Shown here: positions 46,387 through 56,200 of the stretch, piece after piece
How the letters are laid out: the number at the start of each line of letters is the position of its first letter
How positions within the stretch are numbered: the first letter of the stretch is position 1
Assembly: GCF_017591425.1 (NCBI RefSeq)
Contig: NW_024464918.1
Location: 10,662,001 to 10,726,000 of the forward strand
DNA length: 64,000 nt
Source of the DNA: Ochotona curzoniae
Taxonomy: Eukaryota; Chordata; Mammalia; Lagomorpha; Ochotonidae
Reading direction: 5' to 3'
The notes under the pieces: model-generated
What the model was told of the DNA's origin: nothing
Database searches by the model: none
The model's input: the letters and a program-made list of their open reading frames with translations, nothing else
Position numbers and translations under genes: made by a program

Positions 46387-46769
46387 TGTTCCAGAATTAT
46401 TTCGGGGAAAACAGAACGGCGGCGGGTCTGCGCCTGGCTCTTTGTCTGCTCAGCCTGCAGAGAGCGCAGGCACGCCAGAACGGGAGGTGCAGCTTCACTT
46501 GGCCTTTCAAATTAGCATTTTGACTCCGGAATCTCACAGAGTTTTCCACAGCGCAGTAAACTGGCAGCTGATTCCCCCGCTGTAGTCTCGAAAACACCCA
46601 ATGAGAAGTTCCGTGTTTAATTGCCAGCCAAGCCAGGCCGCAGGAAAACTACACGGTAGAACCAATTGTTTAAAAAGAAACAAAATCCCCAACTACTTCC
46701 TGGGAAGACTTGCTGCACTTTGCTTTTGCAGAACTTAAAGCAAAAGCCTACAGTTGGAAAGGACAGAAC
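46387..46769 (-). promoter_or_regulatory. MAT2B: Putative MAT2B V2 promoter region
   Basis: This unique sequence lies between the exon 1b start codon and an upstream solo LTR. It is moderately GC-rich near 46387-46480, with a CCAAT on the plus strand near 46599. A promoter is inferred only because exon 1b needs one. No TATA box in a clear position was seen. Confidence 0.4.
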
Positions 46770-47348
46770 TGTTAGTTATTTAAAACAGTTCGAGTTCTAG
46801 CTCATACGATATTACGATACTTTACGCGGAGCTAATTCCCGCAACCTGGTTCTTTACTGTGAGCAGAAAACACCAGATGCAACAACATATCTTGGGAAGT
46901 TTATTCCAGCGGGGAAGGAACAGAGGAAGGGGGGGGGGGAAGGAGGCCAGAAGGAGGAGAGAGGGAAAGAGAAAGGAAGAAGAGGCCAAGAAGAGGAGAA
47001 AGAGCCGCACCTGGGGCCCTTTTTTGTCTGCCAGGTGTGGGGGGCGGGGATTCGGAGAGATTGAAGTCAAGGCCCCAGGTGATTGGTGCCTGCAGGTGAA
47101 TGCCTGGGGATGATTGGTGAGTAGGCGGGTTTGGGGAAGGGGCTGGGAGATTGGGGGTGGGATTCCCAGGTGGAATGCCAGGTTACATCTGATTGGTGGA
47201 TGGCTGGACTGGCGCGAATTCCGTGAGCTGTGAGGAAGAAGAAATGGCGCAGGGTCCAGGGTGGGATATTGGAATAAGTCCTTACAAGAACCTTGCAATT
47301 GATTCCTGTTCCAAAATGCCTTCATTTTATTCAATTAATTTCGCAACA
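46770..47348 (-). mobile_element. Solo LTR, gammaretrovirus-like (ERV1), same orientation as MAT2B
   Basis: On the plus strand the block runs TGTTAG...GCAACA and is flanked by GAAC at 46766-46769 and 47349-47352, a 4-bp duplication as in ERV1. On the minus strand it has three CCAAT boxes (ATTGG on plus at 47082, 47113 and 47192), a GC box near 47041, a long pyrimidine tract, and AATAAA at 46905-46900 followed by an R/U5-like 130 bp. No internal region is present. It lies about 380 bp upstream of the MAT2B V2 start codon. Confidence 0.7.
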
Positions 47349-47563
47349 GAACATGTTCAGTAAAATTCCCCAATACAAGTTGTCCCAGCCCACCCGGATC
47401 TTAAAATTAACTCTATCAAAGGACAGTAAAAGCTACTGGTGGCAAAAATACACAGCAATTGAACGGCAGCAAATCATTTCCACTAACATCGGCTGCTTTC
47501 TGATTGTGAATATGATGTAAATAGTTCTAAGTCTGGCCAAGCATTAAGAATTTCCAGATCATA

Positions 47564-47880
47564 TACCTGGAAGCAGCTAAAATCCTCACCTTTCCCACAC
47601 CAGGATCCCATATGGGCGCCGGTTCTAATCCCAGCAGCTCCATTCCAGTCCAGCTCCCTGCTTGTGGCCTGGGAAAGCAGTAGAGGATGGCCCAAAGCCT
47701 TGGGACCTTGTGCCCGTATGGGAGACCCAGAAGAGGCTCTGGGCTCCTGGCTTCAGATTGTCTCAGCTCCAGGCATTGCGCTCACTTGGGGAGTGAATCA
47801 TTGGACAGAAGGTCTCTCTCTGTCTCTCCTCTCTGTATATCTGACTTTGCAATAAAAATAAATAATTTTTTAAACAAAAA
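47564..47880 (+). mobile_element. C-SINE, slightly 5'-truncated
   Basis: Flanked by AGAATTTCCAGATCATA / AGAATTTCCAGGTCATA. The head lacks the GGGCC start. Confidence 0.9.
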
Positions 47881-48077
47881 AGAATTTCCAGGTCATACTT
47901 TACAAACCTATGGAACTAAAGAACCCAATAAGCTTATTTTCAAAATAACTTTGAGAGTGATGAAGATTTAAGGTTTGAACAGCTGTTCTAGACTGTGGTC
48001 TTATACTCATTTAAGAATAATAAAAATTGCCTTTGACTAGAATGTTAAACTTAAAAAGCATATTATTATTTTTTATT

Positions 48078-48396
48078 TTTTCAAAGATCATTTTTTATTG
48101 AAAAGTCAGATTTACAGAGAAAAGCAAATACAGAGAGAAAAATCTTCCGCTGGCTGATATGCTCCTCAAATAGATGCAATGGTCAGAAAAGGGCTGATCT
48201 GAGACCAGGAGCCTCTTCTGGGTCTCCCATACAGGTGCAGGGTCCCAAGCCTTTGGGCCGTCCTCTACTGCTTTCCCGGACCACAAGCAGAAATGTGGAC
48301 AGGAAGTGGAGCAGCTGAGACATGAACCGGGGATCATAAGGGATCCCAGTGCGTGCAAGGAGAAAATTTAGCTGCTAAGCCATAGTGCCAGGCTCT
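48078..48396 (-). mobile_element. C-SINE
   Basis: AAAGATCATTTTTTATTGAA tail side to GCCATAGTGCCAGGCTC head. Confidence 0.88.
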
Positions 48397-48429
48397 GTCT
48401 TATTTTTTAATTAAAAAAAATGGAATAAA

Positions 48430-49473
48430 TTTTATTTTTTTATAATTTTCACATATTTGATTTTAGGGTGTGAAGGGCCAAGGACTGGAGGAAAGTGGGT
48501 GAGACCATTGTTTCGACATTCTCTTTTTTTCCTTCCTGTATCTGGTGGAGAGATAAGAGGAGAAGCCACATCCAGCCTACCCACCATCCCAAGGTCCCAG
48601 ATGTGGTGTATGCTGCTAGGGTCCTGCTCAAGTGGGTTTTGATAGTACAAAATTCTGAATTGCTGCCAATCTTGGAAATCTCTCCAGACTCCACTGGCTG
48701 ACTGACATATTCTGGCTTAGAGTCTCCACTTGCCCAGGTATTCACTGCCAACACTTGGCTGGGGTAGTTGATCAATTTCTTTTGTCCTCTGCAGGCTCCA
48801 GTGTCCTGCCTTATCCTCCATGTGCACCTGGATAAGCTGTCCACTGCTCTAAGCCACTGAGGACGCCCAGCTCTGACACATGCACTCCACTGTCAGACCA
48901 TGGAACCTGCAATTCTCTTCATGGTTGGGGTTCTGAGTCCAGCAGTTTAGTTGGGGGGATCCCCCAAAGAAACTGTGTCTGAAGTGATCCTAGACCTGAT
49001 TCTTGTGTGTGCATCCCATACAGGGTCCAACACAGTCTGTCACCCAAATCGGCCTACACACACAGTGTTGTAATTGCTGGGTCAGTTGTCTCCAGCCCTG
49101 TCTTCTGTGCAAACCAGTGGGGGTTGCAGTCGAGCTCCATCCTGCCCACCACACACTTGGCCCTTACACAAACCAGTGGCAGCTGCAGTCTAGTCTGAGT
49201 GACCTACAATGACCCCCACCAAGCCCACCTCCTGCCCAGGTTCCTGTGCTTGGCAGTATGTACAACAGATTGGTTCTGTCTGTCCCACATCCCATTCAGC
49301 TCTGATACAGGTCAGTGGGGATGAAGGCTAGTTGAACCCACCCAACCGCACTGTCCAGCCCACATATGTGTTGTCAGGTGCCACTGTGTAGCCATTCCCA
49401 TCCCAGTCCTGTTCTCAAGCTCACCAGTCAGAGTGGCAACCCAGGAAGGAGGTGTCCACTGTTTCCCTACTGG
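48430..49473 (-). mobile_element. Unclassified A-tailed GC-rich retroelement, 5'-truncated copy
   Basis: Inverted relative to the copy at 37.4-39.1 kb. It begins (3' end) with a T-rich strand complementary to an A-tail and stops abruptly after GTTTCCCTACTGG at 49473, a 5' truncation. It lies upstream of MAT2B exon 1b. About 0.73 kb (48740-49473) is nearly identical to the other copy. The 300 bp nearest its tail is diverged. Confidence 0.7.
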
Positions 49474-49528
49474 ACCTAATCTCACTTCTGGATTTTTTTT
49501 TTTTTTCCTTTAAAAAAATAAAGTGTCG

Positions 49529-49838
49529 GGGCTGGTGCTGTGACCAGTGGGTTGAAGTATCAGTCTGCAGAACCAGCATCTCATATGGACATTGGTTCGA
49601 GTTCTGACTGCTCTACTTCCTATCCAGCTACGTGGTAATGGTCTGGGAAAACATAAGATGCTTCAAGTGCAGGGGTCCCCGCAACCACATGATGTTTGAA
49701 GAAAGCTCCTGACTCTGGCTTCAGCCTGGCCCAGCCCTGGTAGATGTGGTCATTTAAGGAGTGAACTGGCAGATGAAAGAACTCTATCTCAACCTCTCAG
49801 TTTGTAAATCTGATTTTCAAATAAAATAATAAATCTTT
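49529..49838 (+). mobile_element. C-SINE (old)
   Basis: GGGGCTGGTGCTGTGACCAG head, AAATAAAATAATAAATC tail. Confidence 0.85.
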
Positions 49839-49839
49839 A

Positions 49840-50160
49840 GGCCTGGCACAATAGCCTAGCAGCTAAAGTATTCACCTTAAACACACTGTGAATCCATATG
49901 GGCGCTGGTTCTAATCCCTATAGCCCTGCTTCCCATCCAGCTCCCTGCTTGTGACCTGGCAAAGCAGTCAAGAATGGCCCAAAGCCTTGGGACCCTGCAC
50001 CCGTCTGGAGACTCGAAAGAGGCTCCTGGCTGGTGGCTTCAGATTGGCTCAGCTCTGGCCAATGTGAATCAATGGACGGCAGATCTTCCTGTCTTTCTCT
50101 CCTCCTCTCTGTATATCTGACTTTGTAATAAAAATAAATAATTCTTAAAAAAAAATCTAA
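49840..50160 (+). mobile_element. C-SINE (young subtype), head to tail with previous
   Basis: GGCCTGGCACAATAGCCTAG head inserted in the tail of the preceding copy. Confidence 0.9.
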
Positions 50161-50336
50161 AAAAAATAAACGATTGAGTTGAAAAAAAAGTAATTCAACT
50201 TAAAAAAAAATCACTTGATTATTCTCAGAGCAAATGGCACTTAGTAAACTCTAGCAGGCATTCAGCGGGTCTATAAATTATTAATTTTTTATTAAGGTGT
50301 TTAAATATGCCAAAAAATAAAAAATTACAAAAATCA

Positions 50337-50425
50337 AGGCTGGCTTTAGGCATAGCCAGTTAGTCCACTCCCTGCAATGCTGGCATCCTGCATAGGCACC
50401 AACTGGATTTTCAACTCTCCTCCAT
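50337..50425 (+). mobile_element. C-SINE 5' fragment
   Basis: GCTGGCTTTAGGCATAGCCA to GCACCAACTGGATTTTCAAC only. Confidence 0.6.
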
Positions 50426-50479
50426 TTCTTTATTTTTTAATTTAAAAATCTGTATTTTTAAACTCTTTTTTTCTAAAAA

Positions 50480-50789
50480 AAAAAAAAAGATTTATTTACT
50501 TTTATTATGAAGTCAGATACACAGAGAGGCAGAGAGACAGAGAGGCAGATCTGCTGTCCACCGATTCACTCCACAAGTGACTGCAACGGCCAGAGCTGAG
50601 CTGACCCGAAGTTAGTAGCCAGGAGCCTCTTCTGGGTCTCCCACGTGGGTACAGGGTCCCAAGGCTTTTGGAGATCCTTGACTGCTTTCCCAGGCCACAA
50701 GCAGGGAGCTGGATGGAACCAGCACCCTATAGGATCCCAATACATGCAAGGAAAGGACTTTAGCTGCTAGGCCACTGCGCCGGGCCCTT
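50480..50789 (-). mobile_element. C-SINE
   Basis: AAGATTTATTTACTTTTATT tail side to GCCACTGCGCCGGGCCC head. Confidence 0.92.
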
Positions 50790-51094
50790 AATTCTTTGCA
50801 TTATTGCCTACACAGTTGAGAGGGATTCGTGTCCAAGTGAGCAACTGACTAGGATGGGCCAGGTCAGGTAGGGAGCAAAATGGGTAGGACAAACGTTTCA
50901 TCTTTCTTAGCTTTCTTTTCTCTCCCATGTCCTCAGTGTTGGATAGGGAGCAGTTCACTCCTTGCTATCACACTACATCAACATGCTGGGATTGGGGACT
51001 CATTTGATCACGTCATAAAGACTCCCATGTGGAGAAATGTTCTCACGGTGTCAGGATGAGGGAAATGGTTAGGAATGTAAAGATGGGTCTTTAG

Positions 51095-51419
51095 GGATGT
51101 GTTATGGCTTGAGTTTGTCCCCTAAGGTACTTGGAGGTACTTGGACCAGTGGGGGGTGCACTGTCTTCTGGAAGGATTAAGAGTTCTTGTGGTGCTCCAG
51201 TCAGTTACCAAGAGAACAGGTTGTTAGAAAGCAGCAACATTAGCCCATCCTTGCTCTTTGGCTTTCCGTCTTAAAGTGGAATCTCTCCCTCTATACAACT
51301 GTTGTCCCCATGATGGCACTGATAACATGGTGCTGAGGCCAAGACGATCCTCACTGAGCCCAAGCAGAGACATGCTTTCAAACTTCGACAACTGTGAATT
51401 AACAATTCTTTTTTGTTTG
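51095..51419 (+). mobile_element. MaLR-type LTR fragment
   Basis: It reads GTGTTATGGCTTGAGTTTGT, later GGTGCTGAGGCCAAGACG and CTTCGACAACTGTGAATTA. The last matches the 'AACTGTGAG(C)TAA' end region of MLT LTRs. A minus-strand C-SINE follows. Confidence 0.6.
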
Positions 51420-51692
51420 TTTAAAGATTTATTTATTTACTTAAAAGGCAGAGTTAAGGAGAGGCAGAGAGAGAGAGATATCTTCCATTCACCACTTCAG
51501 TCCTCAACAGATTCCTAATGTCTGGAGCTGAGCTGGTCCAAAGCGAGCAGTTTCTTCCAGGTCTCCCATGGAACTATCTTTGGCTGTCTTCCCAGACCAT
51601 TAGCAGGGAGCTGGATTGGAGGTAGTGCATCCAAGACTTAAACTGGAGCCCACACAAGATGCCAGTATATTTTGCCATAAAACCTGCCCTAA
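51420..51692 (-). mobile_element. C-SINE (old) behind a MaLR LTR
   Basis: AAAGATTTATTTATTTACTT tail side; the head is degraded (GCCATAAAACCTGCCC). Confidence 0.8.
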
Positions 51693-52011
51693 ACACCCCT
51701 TGCTTTAAAGTATTCAGTCTGTCAGTCATCAAATGAAAGTGGTACAAATGCTATGAGAGGGGAGAAGGAGTTTCAAAAATGAAACTTCCTGAGCCATCCC
51801 TAGAGGACACTGGTAAAAGGAAATGTTTCCAGTGAGCACAACTTGACCGGCCCATATACCATCTGTGTTAAAAGCAGAAGACTGACTCGTTTCATTTTAG
51901 TGAATAATTATTCCAATTTCTGTATTTTTTCAGAATTTAACTCAAATAGCCATATTTTTAAATCTAACCAATTATTAATCCTATAATTTATCACAAAAAA
52001 TACATTCTATG

Positions 52012-52228
52012 TCAGGCTCCCTGCTTCTGGCCTGGGAAGGTAGCGGAAGATGGCCTAAAGCCTTGGGGCCCTGCAGCCACCTGGCAGACCTGGGGGAGGC
52101 TCAGGGCTTTTCTGGCTGGCTCAGCTTTGGTTTTTAAGGTCATCTGGGGAATGAACCAGTGGACTCTCCTTCTCTCTGTAAATCTCCCTTTCCAATAAAA
52201 ATGAATACATCTTAAAAAAAAAAAAGGA
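52012..52228 (+). mobile_element. C-SINE, 5'-truncated
   Basis: Begins inside the body at GTCAGGCTCCCTGCTTCTGG; complete A-tail. Confidence 0.85.
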
Positions 52229-52599
52229 AATATACATTCTGATAGACTCTATGGCTCCCTAAATGCAAAAAAATTCACAAAAACATTATATGTAAATATC
52301 AATCAATTGTGTAAACTATATATTATATGGAAAGTATCATCAATTTCTAAGCTATTATTTGTGATACTGGACAAATGGATTTCGGACGATATAGATAATA
52401 AATAAATCTTAAATATAGGCATTAATGTAACTTTATAAAATTCATGTTGAATAACTCAGCAGGTGACATAAAATTTTGTTTTGTGCTGCACAAATATTAA
52501 TCAGATACTCAGTAGACAAGCAGATGACAAGCAGTACATGACAAATGGCATAAAGAGGTTAAAGTACCTTGTCAGATTTTAGTTAGTGCATCTAGGAAT

Positions 52600-53180
52600 T
52601 AACTGAAGAGTTTATTAAAAATGCAGGTTTATAGGCCAAACCAGATTTTAAGTTTAGTAGAACTGAATAAAAAACAAAGGATTGTCTAAATAATTAAACA
52701 ACTGTGTGACTCTGGTAAAAGATAAAAAGGTTACTGAAGAGTTAATCTTGTCTTTATAATTCTTAAATTGGACAAGTGAAAAGTTTTGTAAGGATGAAAC
52801 GAACATTATTAGAAAAATGTAGTCAATAACACGTTGACACTTTAGCCTAGCTAAAAGGTTCAGAGTAAGAAGACCTTCAGATGCTAGCTAAAAACGAGCA
52901 GGTGGAACCAGAAACTTGAAGCTAAGGATACAGGCTAAACTCAGTTAAAAGGTTATAATAACATGATATGGATTAGCTTAAAGGAGGTGGTATTTACAAC
53001 ACAAAATAAAATTTAAAAGACATTTTCGTAAATAAAAGGTTGAGCTTTCTTTACATACTAAAATAACATTAAATAAAAACACAGTATTATAAACACAATA
53101 ATAATACTCTCATCAATAGTAACAATAATTTTTCACAAGTTTTCCAGATGTTGCATGATTTCTTGATTCTCCTTAGGAGT
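52600..53180 (-). other. HMMR: HMMR 3' untranslated region (inferred)
   Basis: AT-rich, repeat-free sequence follows the stop. On the gene strand the first AATAAA is at 52616-52611, about 570 bp downstream, a plausible 3'UTR length. Confidence 0.6.
52611..52616 (-). terminator. HMMR: Probable HMMR polyadenylation signal AATAAA
   Basis: This is the only canonical hexamer on the minus strand that I see between the stop codon and 52600. It would place the transcript end near 52595. Confidence 0.55.
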
Positions 53181-53200
53181 TCAGCAGCAGTTTGTATTGC
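53181..53200 (-). CDS. HMMR: HMMR terminal coding exon, short C-terminus
   Basis: After TTCTTAG the frame reads NTNCC and a TGA stop at 53183-53181. Human continues for about eleven more residues after NTNC. As I remember it, mouse ends in NCC, so this short tail may be the ancestral or common form rather than a defect. The downstream bases still resemble the human extension in another frame. Confidence 0.88.
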
Positions 53201-56200
53201 CTAAGAAGATATGAAACAGAATTAAAGTATTTTAAGTGAAAACTTACTCCTCCATCATTGTAAGCTGCAAGCCGACCTCCTGTCTGTTCTAAGGCAGATG
53301 AAGCAATGCTTACATTCTGCGGCATTCTGATGAGTACATTCCTTTATTCACTATTTCAACAAATTTGATTTGTCATAAAACATACAAAGATCTATAGCGA
53401 TTAAAGAAATTATTTACTTTTCCAAAAACATAATTGGAAAATTAAGGACCTAACAGACATTTAGACACAGTAAGTCAATCATTATAGAGAGAATGATTTG
53501 AGGAGATGGGGGCAGTAGGAGAGTCAGGCAAGCTTCTAGGAAGATGTGCTTCGGATGTGAAGGACAGGTAGAATTCAGATATAGAGAAAAAGTAAGAAGA
53601 GAAAAAAGTATCGCACAATTTCATTAAGCATTTCTTTTGTATCAAAAGTTGTCAAAAATTTTCAACTAATAAAACCAAATCAGTCACTATGATGAGACTT
53701 CTATACATCTATATTAGCTTCTTACCTTCTTTTAATGGGGTTTTCATGGCAAAATTTTCTTTACTTTCATGATGAAAAGCCTTTGAAGGATCAAAGCGTC
53801 TGATACCCAGAGCTTTGTCCAAGTCCTCCTGAAGTTTTCTCTCACTTTGTTTTTTTTTAGCAAGCTGAGAGCGGAGTTTTGTCACTTCCTATGTTAGAAA
53901 AAGGAAAATAATAAAGAATATTAAAGTTGGGTGAATTATGTTTACCAGTGTTGCAAGGCAAATTGCAACGTCCAAGGTAGAAATTTATCATACCTAATGG
54001 CAAAAATCACCATAACACATAAGCACTAATAACTTCAAACAACAGCTTAGCCCAAAGAGAAAGAGAATCTCCTAAGCCCTCTTGTCTAGGAGCATAAAGG
54101 TGTTTTCTCAAAATGGACCAATGATCTGAACATAAAAGCTAAAACAACCACCTACTGGAAGACAATGTCAGGGTAGATATTCATGATGTTGCACTTGTCT
54201 AAACATTCTTACACACAAAACAACAAGTAACTAAAGAAAAACATAAATACACTGTAATTGAATAAAATTTGGTACTTTAAAAGATAATAACAAGAAAGAA
54301 AAAGACAATGAATACCAAAAGAGAAAATACCTATCATTAAATACACTTGGGGCCCTGCGCGGTAACCTAGTGGCTAAAGTCCTCGCCTTGCACAGGCAGG
54401 GATCCCATATGGGCGCTGGTTCTAATCTCGGCAGCTCCACTTCCCATCCAGCTCCCCGCTTGTGGGCTGGGAAAGCAATCGAGGACAGCCCAAAGTCTTG
54501 GAACCCTGCACTCTCTGGGAGCCCCGGAAGAGGCTCCTGGCTGCTTGCTTCAAATTGGCGCACCTCCGGCCACTGCAGTCATTTGGGGAGTGAATCATCG
54601 GACAGAGGATCTATCTGTCTCTCCTCCTCTCTGCATATCTGATTTTGCAATAAAAATACATATATGTTTAAAAAAAAAAAGAACCTTGTACATAGAATGC
54701 ATAAAGTACTAAATCCATCAAAAAGATAAAAGAATCCAATTTTCTAACACGTACAAAGAATTTGAATAGCTATGTCTCCCAGGAAAATATAGAAATGGCT
54801 AAATCAACATCATTACCATCAGGGAAATGCAAATGAAAACCACAATGAAGCATAACTACCTATCTGGTAGGATGGCTGGAATAAAGAGGTCGAACACTGA
54901 ATATTAGGGAGTATATGGAGAAATTGGAAGCCTCATAAACTGATGTATATGGCAAAACTACTTTAGAAATCATTCTCAAAGTATCTGAATTAATTAAAAC
55001 CAATTATTATATGACCATGCAATGTCAGCCAAGCATATACTCAAAGAAATAAAAACGTATGTTCATAAAAACTTGTACATTAATATTTAGAGCAGCATCA
55101 TTCAGATGACAAAAGTTGCAAACACTCTCTTATCTACGAATTGATAAATCAACAAGTAAAATACTATATATCCAGACAGTAAGCTAGTGGTGTCTAAAAA
55201 AGGAATAAAGTACCGACACATGAAACAACACGGATGTGGTTTGAAAGCATGTTAATTGAGAGAAAGCAATCATAAAAGTCTACATGTTGTGAGTTCATGA
55301 ATAGGAAGCATTTACAACAAGGAACTCTACAGAGATAGTGGCTGCGCAAGGATGAGAGCTGGAAGGATGAGGAGATAGAAGAATGAAAGGGAAAAGGTGT
55401 ATACAACTTCATTTTAAAGTGATAAGGATACCTTAAATTTATTATAACAATTGCACTTATCTGAAAATAACAAAACTCACAGAATTATATATTTTAAGTG
55501 AGTAAATGATATAGGATGTGAATTAATGCATGAGAATTATTTTTTAAAGATTTATTTATTTTTATTGGATAAGCAGAGTTTTTGACAGAGGAGAGACAGA
55601 AAGATCTTCCATTCATTTGTTCATTCCCCACATGGCTTTTCCTCACAGGTGCAGGGTTCCAAGGCTTTGGGCCATCCTCCACTGCTTTCCGAAGCTATAA
55701 GCAGGGAGGTGGATGGGATGCGGAGCAGCCGGGACATGAACTGATGCCCATAGGGGATCCCGACATTTTCAAGGTGAGTATTTAGCCACTGAGCCATTGC
55801 ACTGGGCCTGATAAAATTACACCCCACCTTTTTCTTAACACTGATCATCTGTCATATTTATATCAAGGAGCCTGCTATTTTGCTAGCAAAAATGGATATA
55901 CAAAGCTTTATGAATTCTTCCAATTACACTAGTAATTTTCATTATACTAAAGACATAGTTAAAAACCTGAGAAAATTGAATACCAGTATAGGCAACACTC
56001 TGAAGCCATTAGATCTAGGACAAACTTACAAACATGGACATTTTGTTAAGTGCTAAATACAGTTAAAATAATAGAAACCTTCTATCAGTATCTTTCAAAT
56101 AATATTTTTTACAAACCGATTTTAGTTGGCTATTTTCATCTTTCAATTTCACAACATGCTTGATTTTTTGTTTCAGATTCTGATGACCCAACAATTTTGC

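Noticed and set aside
45036..46515. Several 60-95 codon frames between the MAT2B first exons.
   Set aside because: No similarity to known proteins and no splice-compatible structure other than exon 1b.
46822..47334. A 170-codon minus-strand proline/leucine-rich frame.
   Set aside because: It lies entirely within the solo LTR, and its composition comes from the LTR pyrimidine tract and CCAAT repeats.
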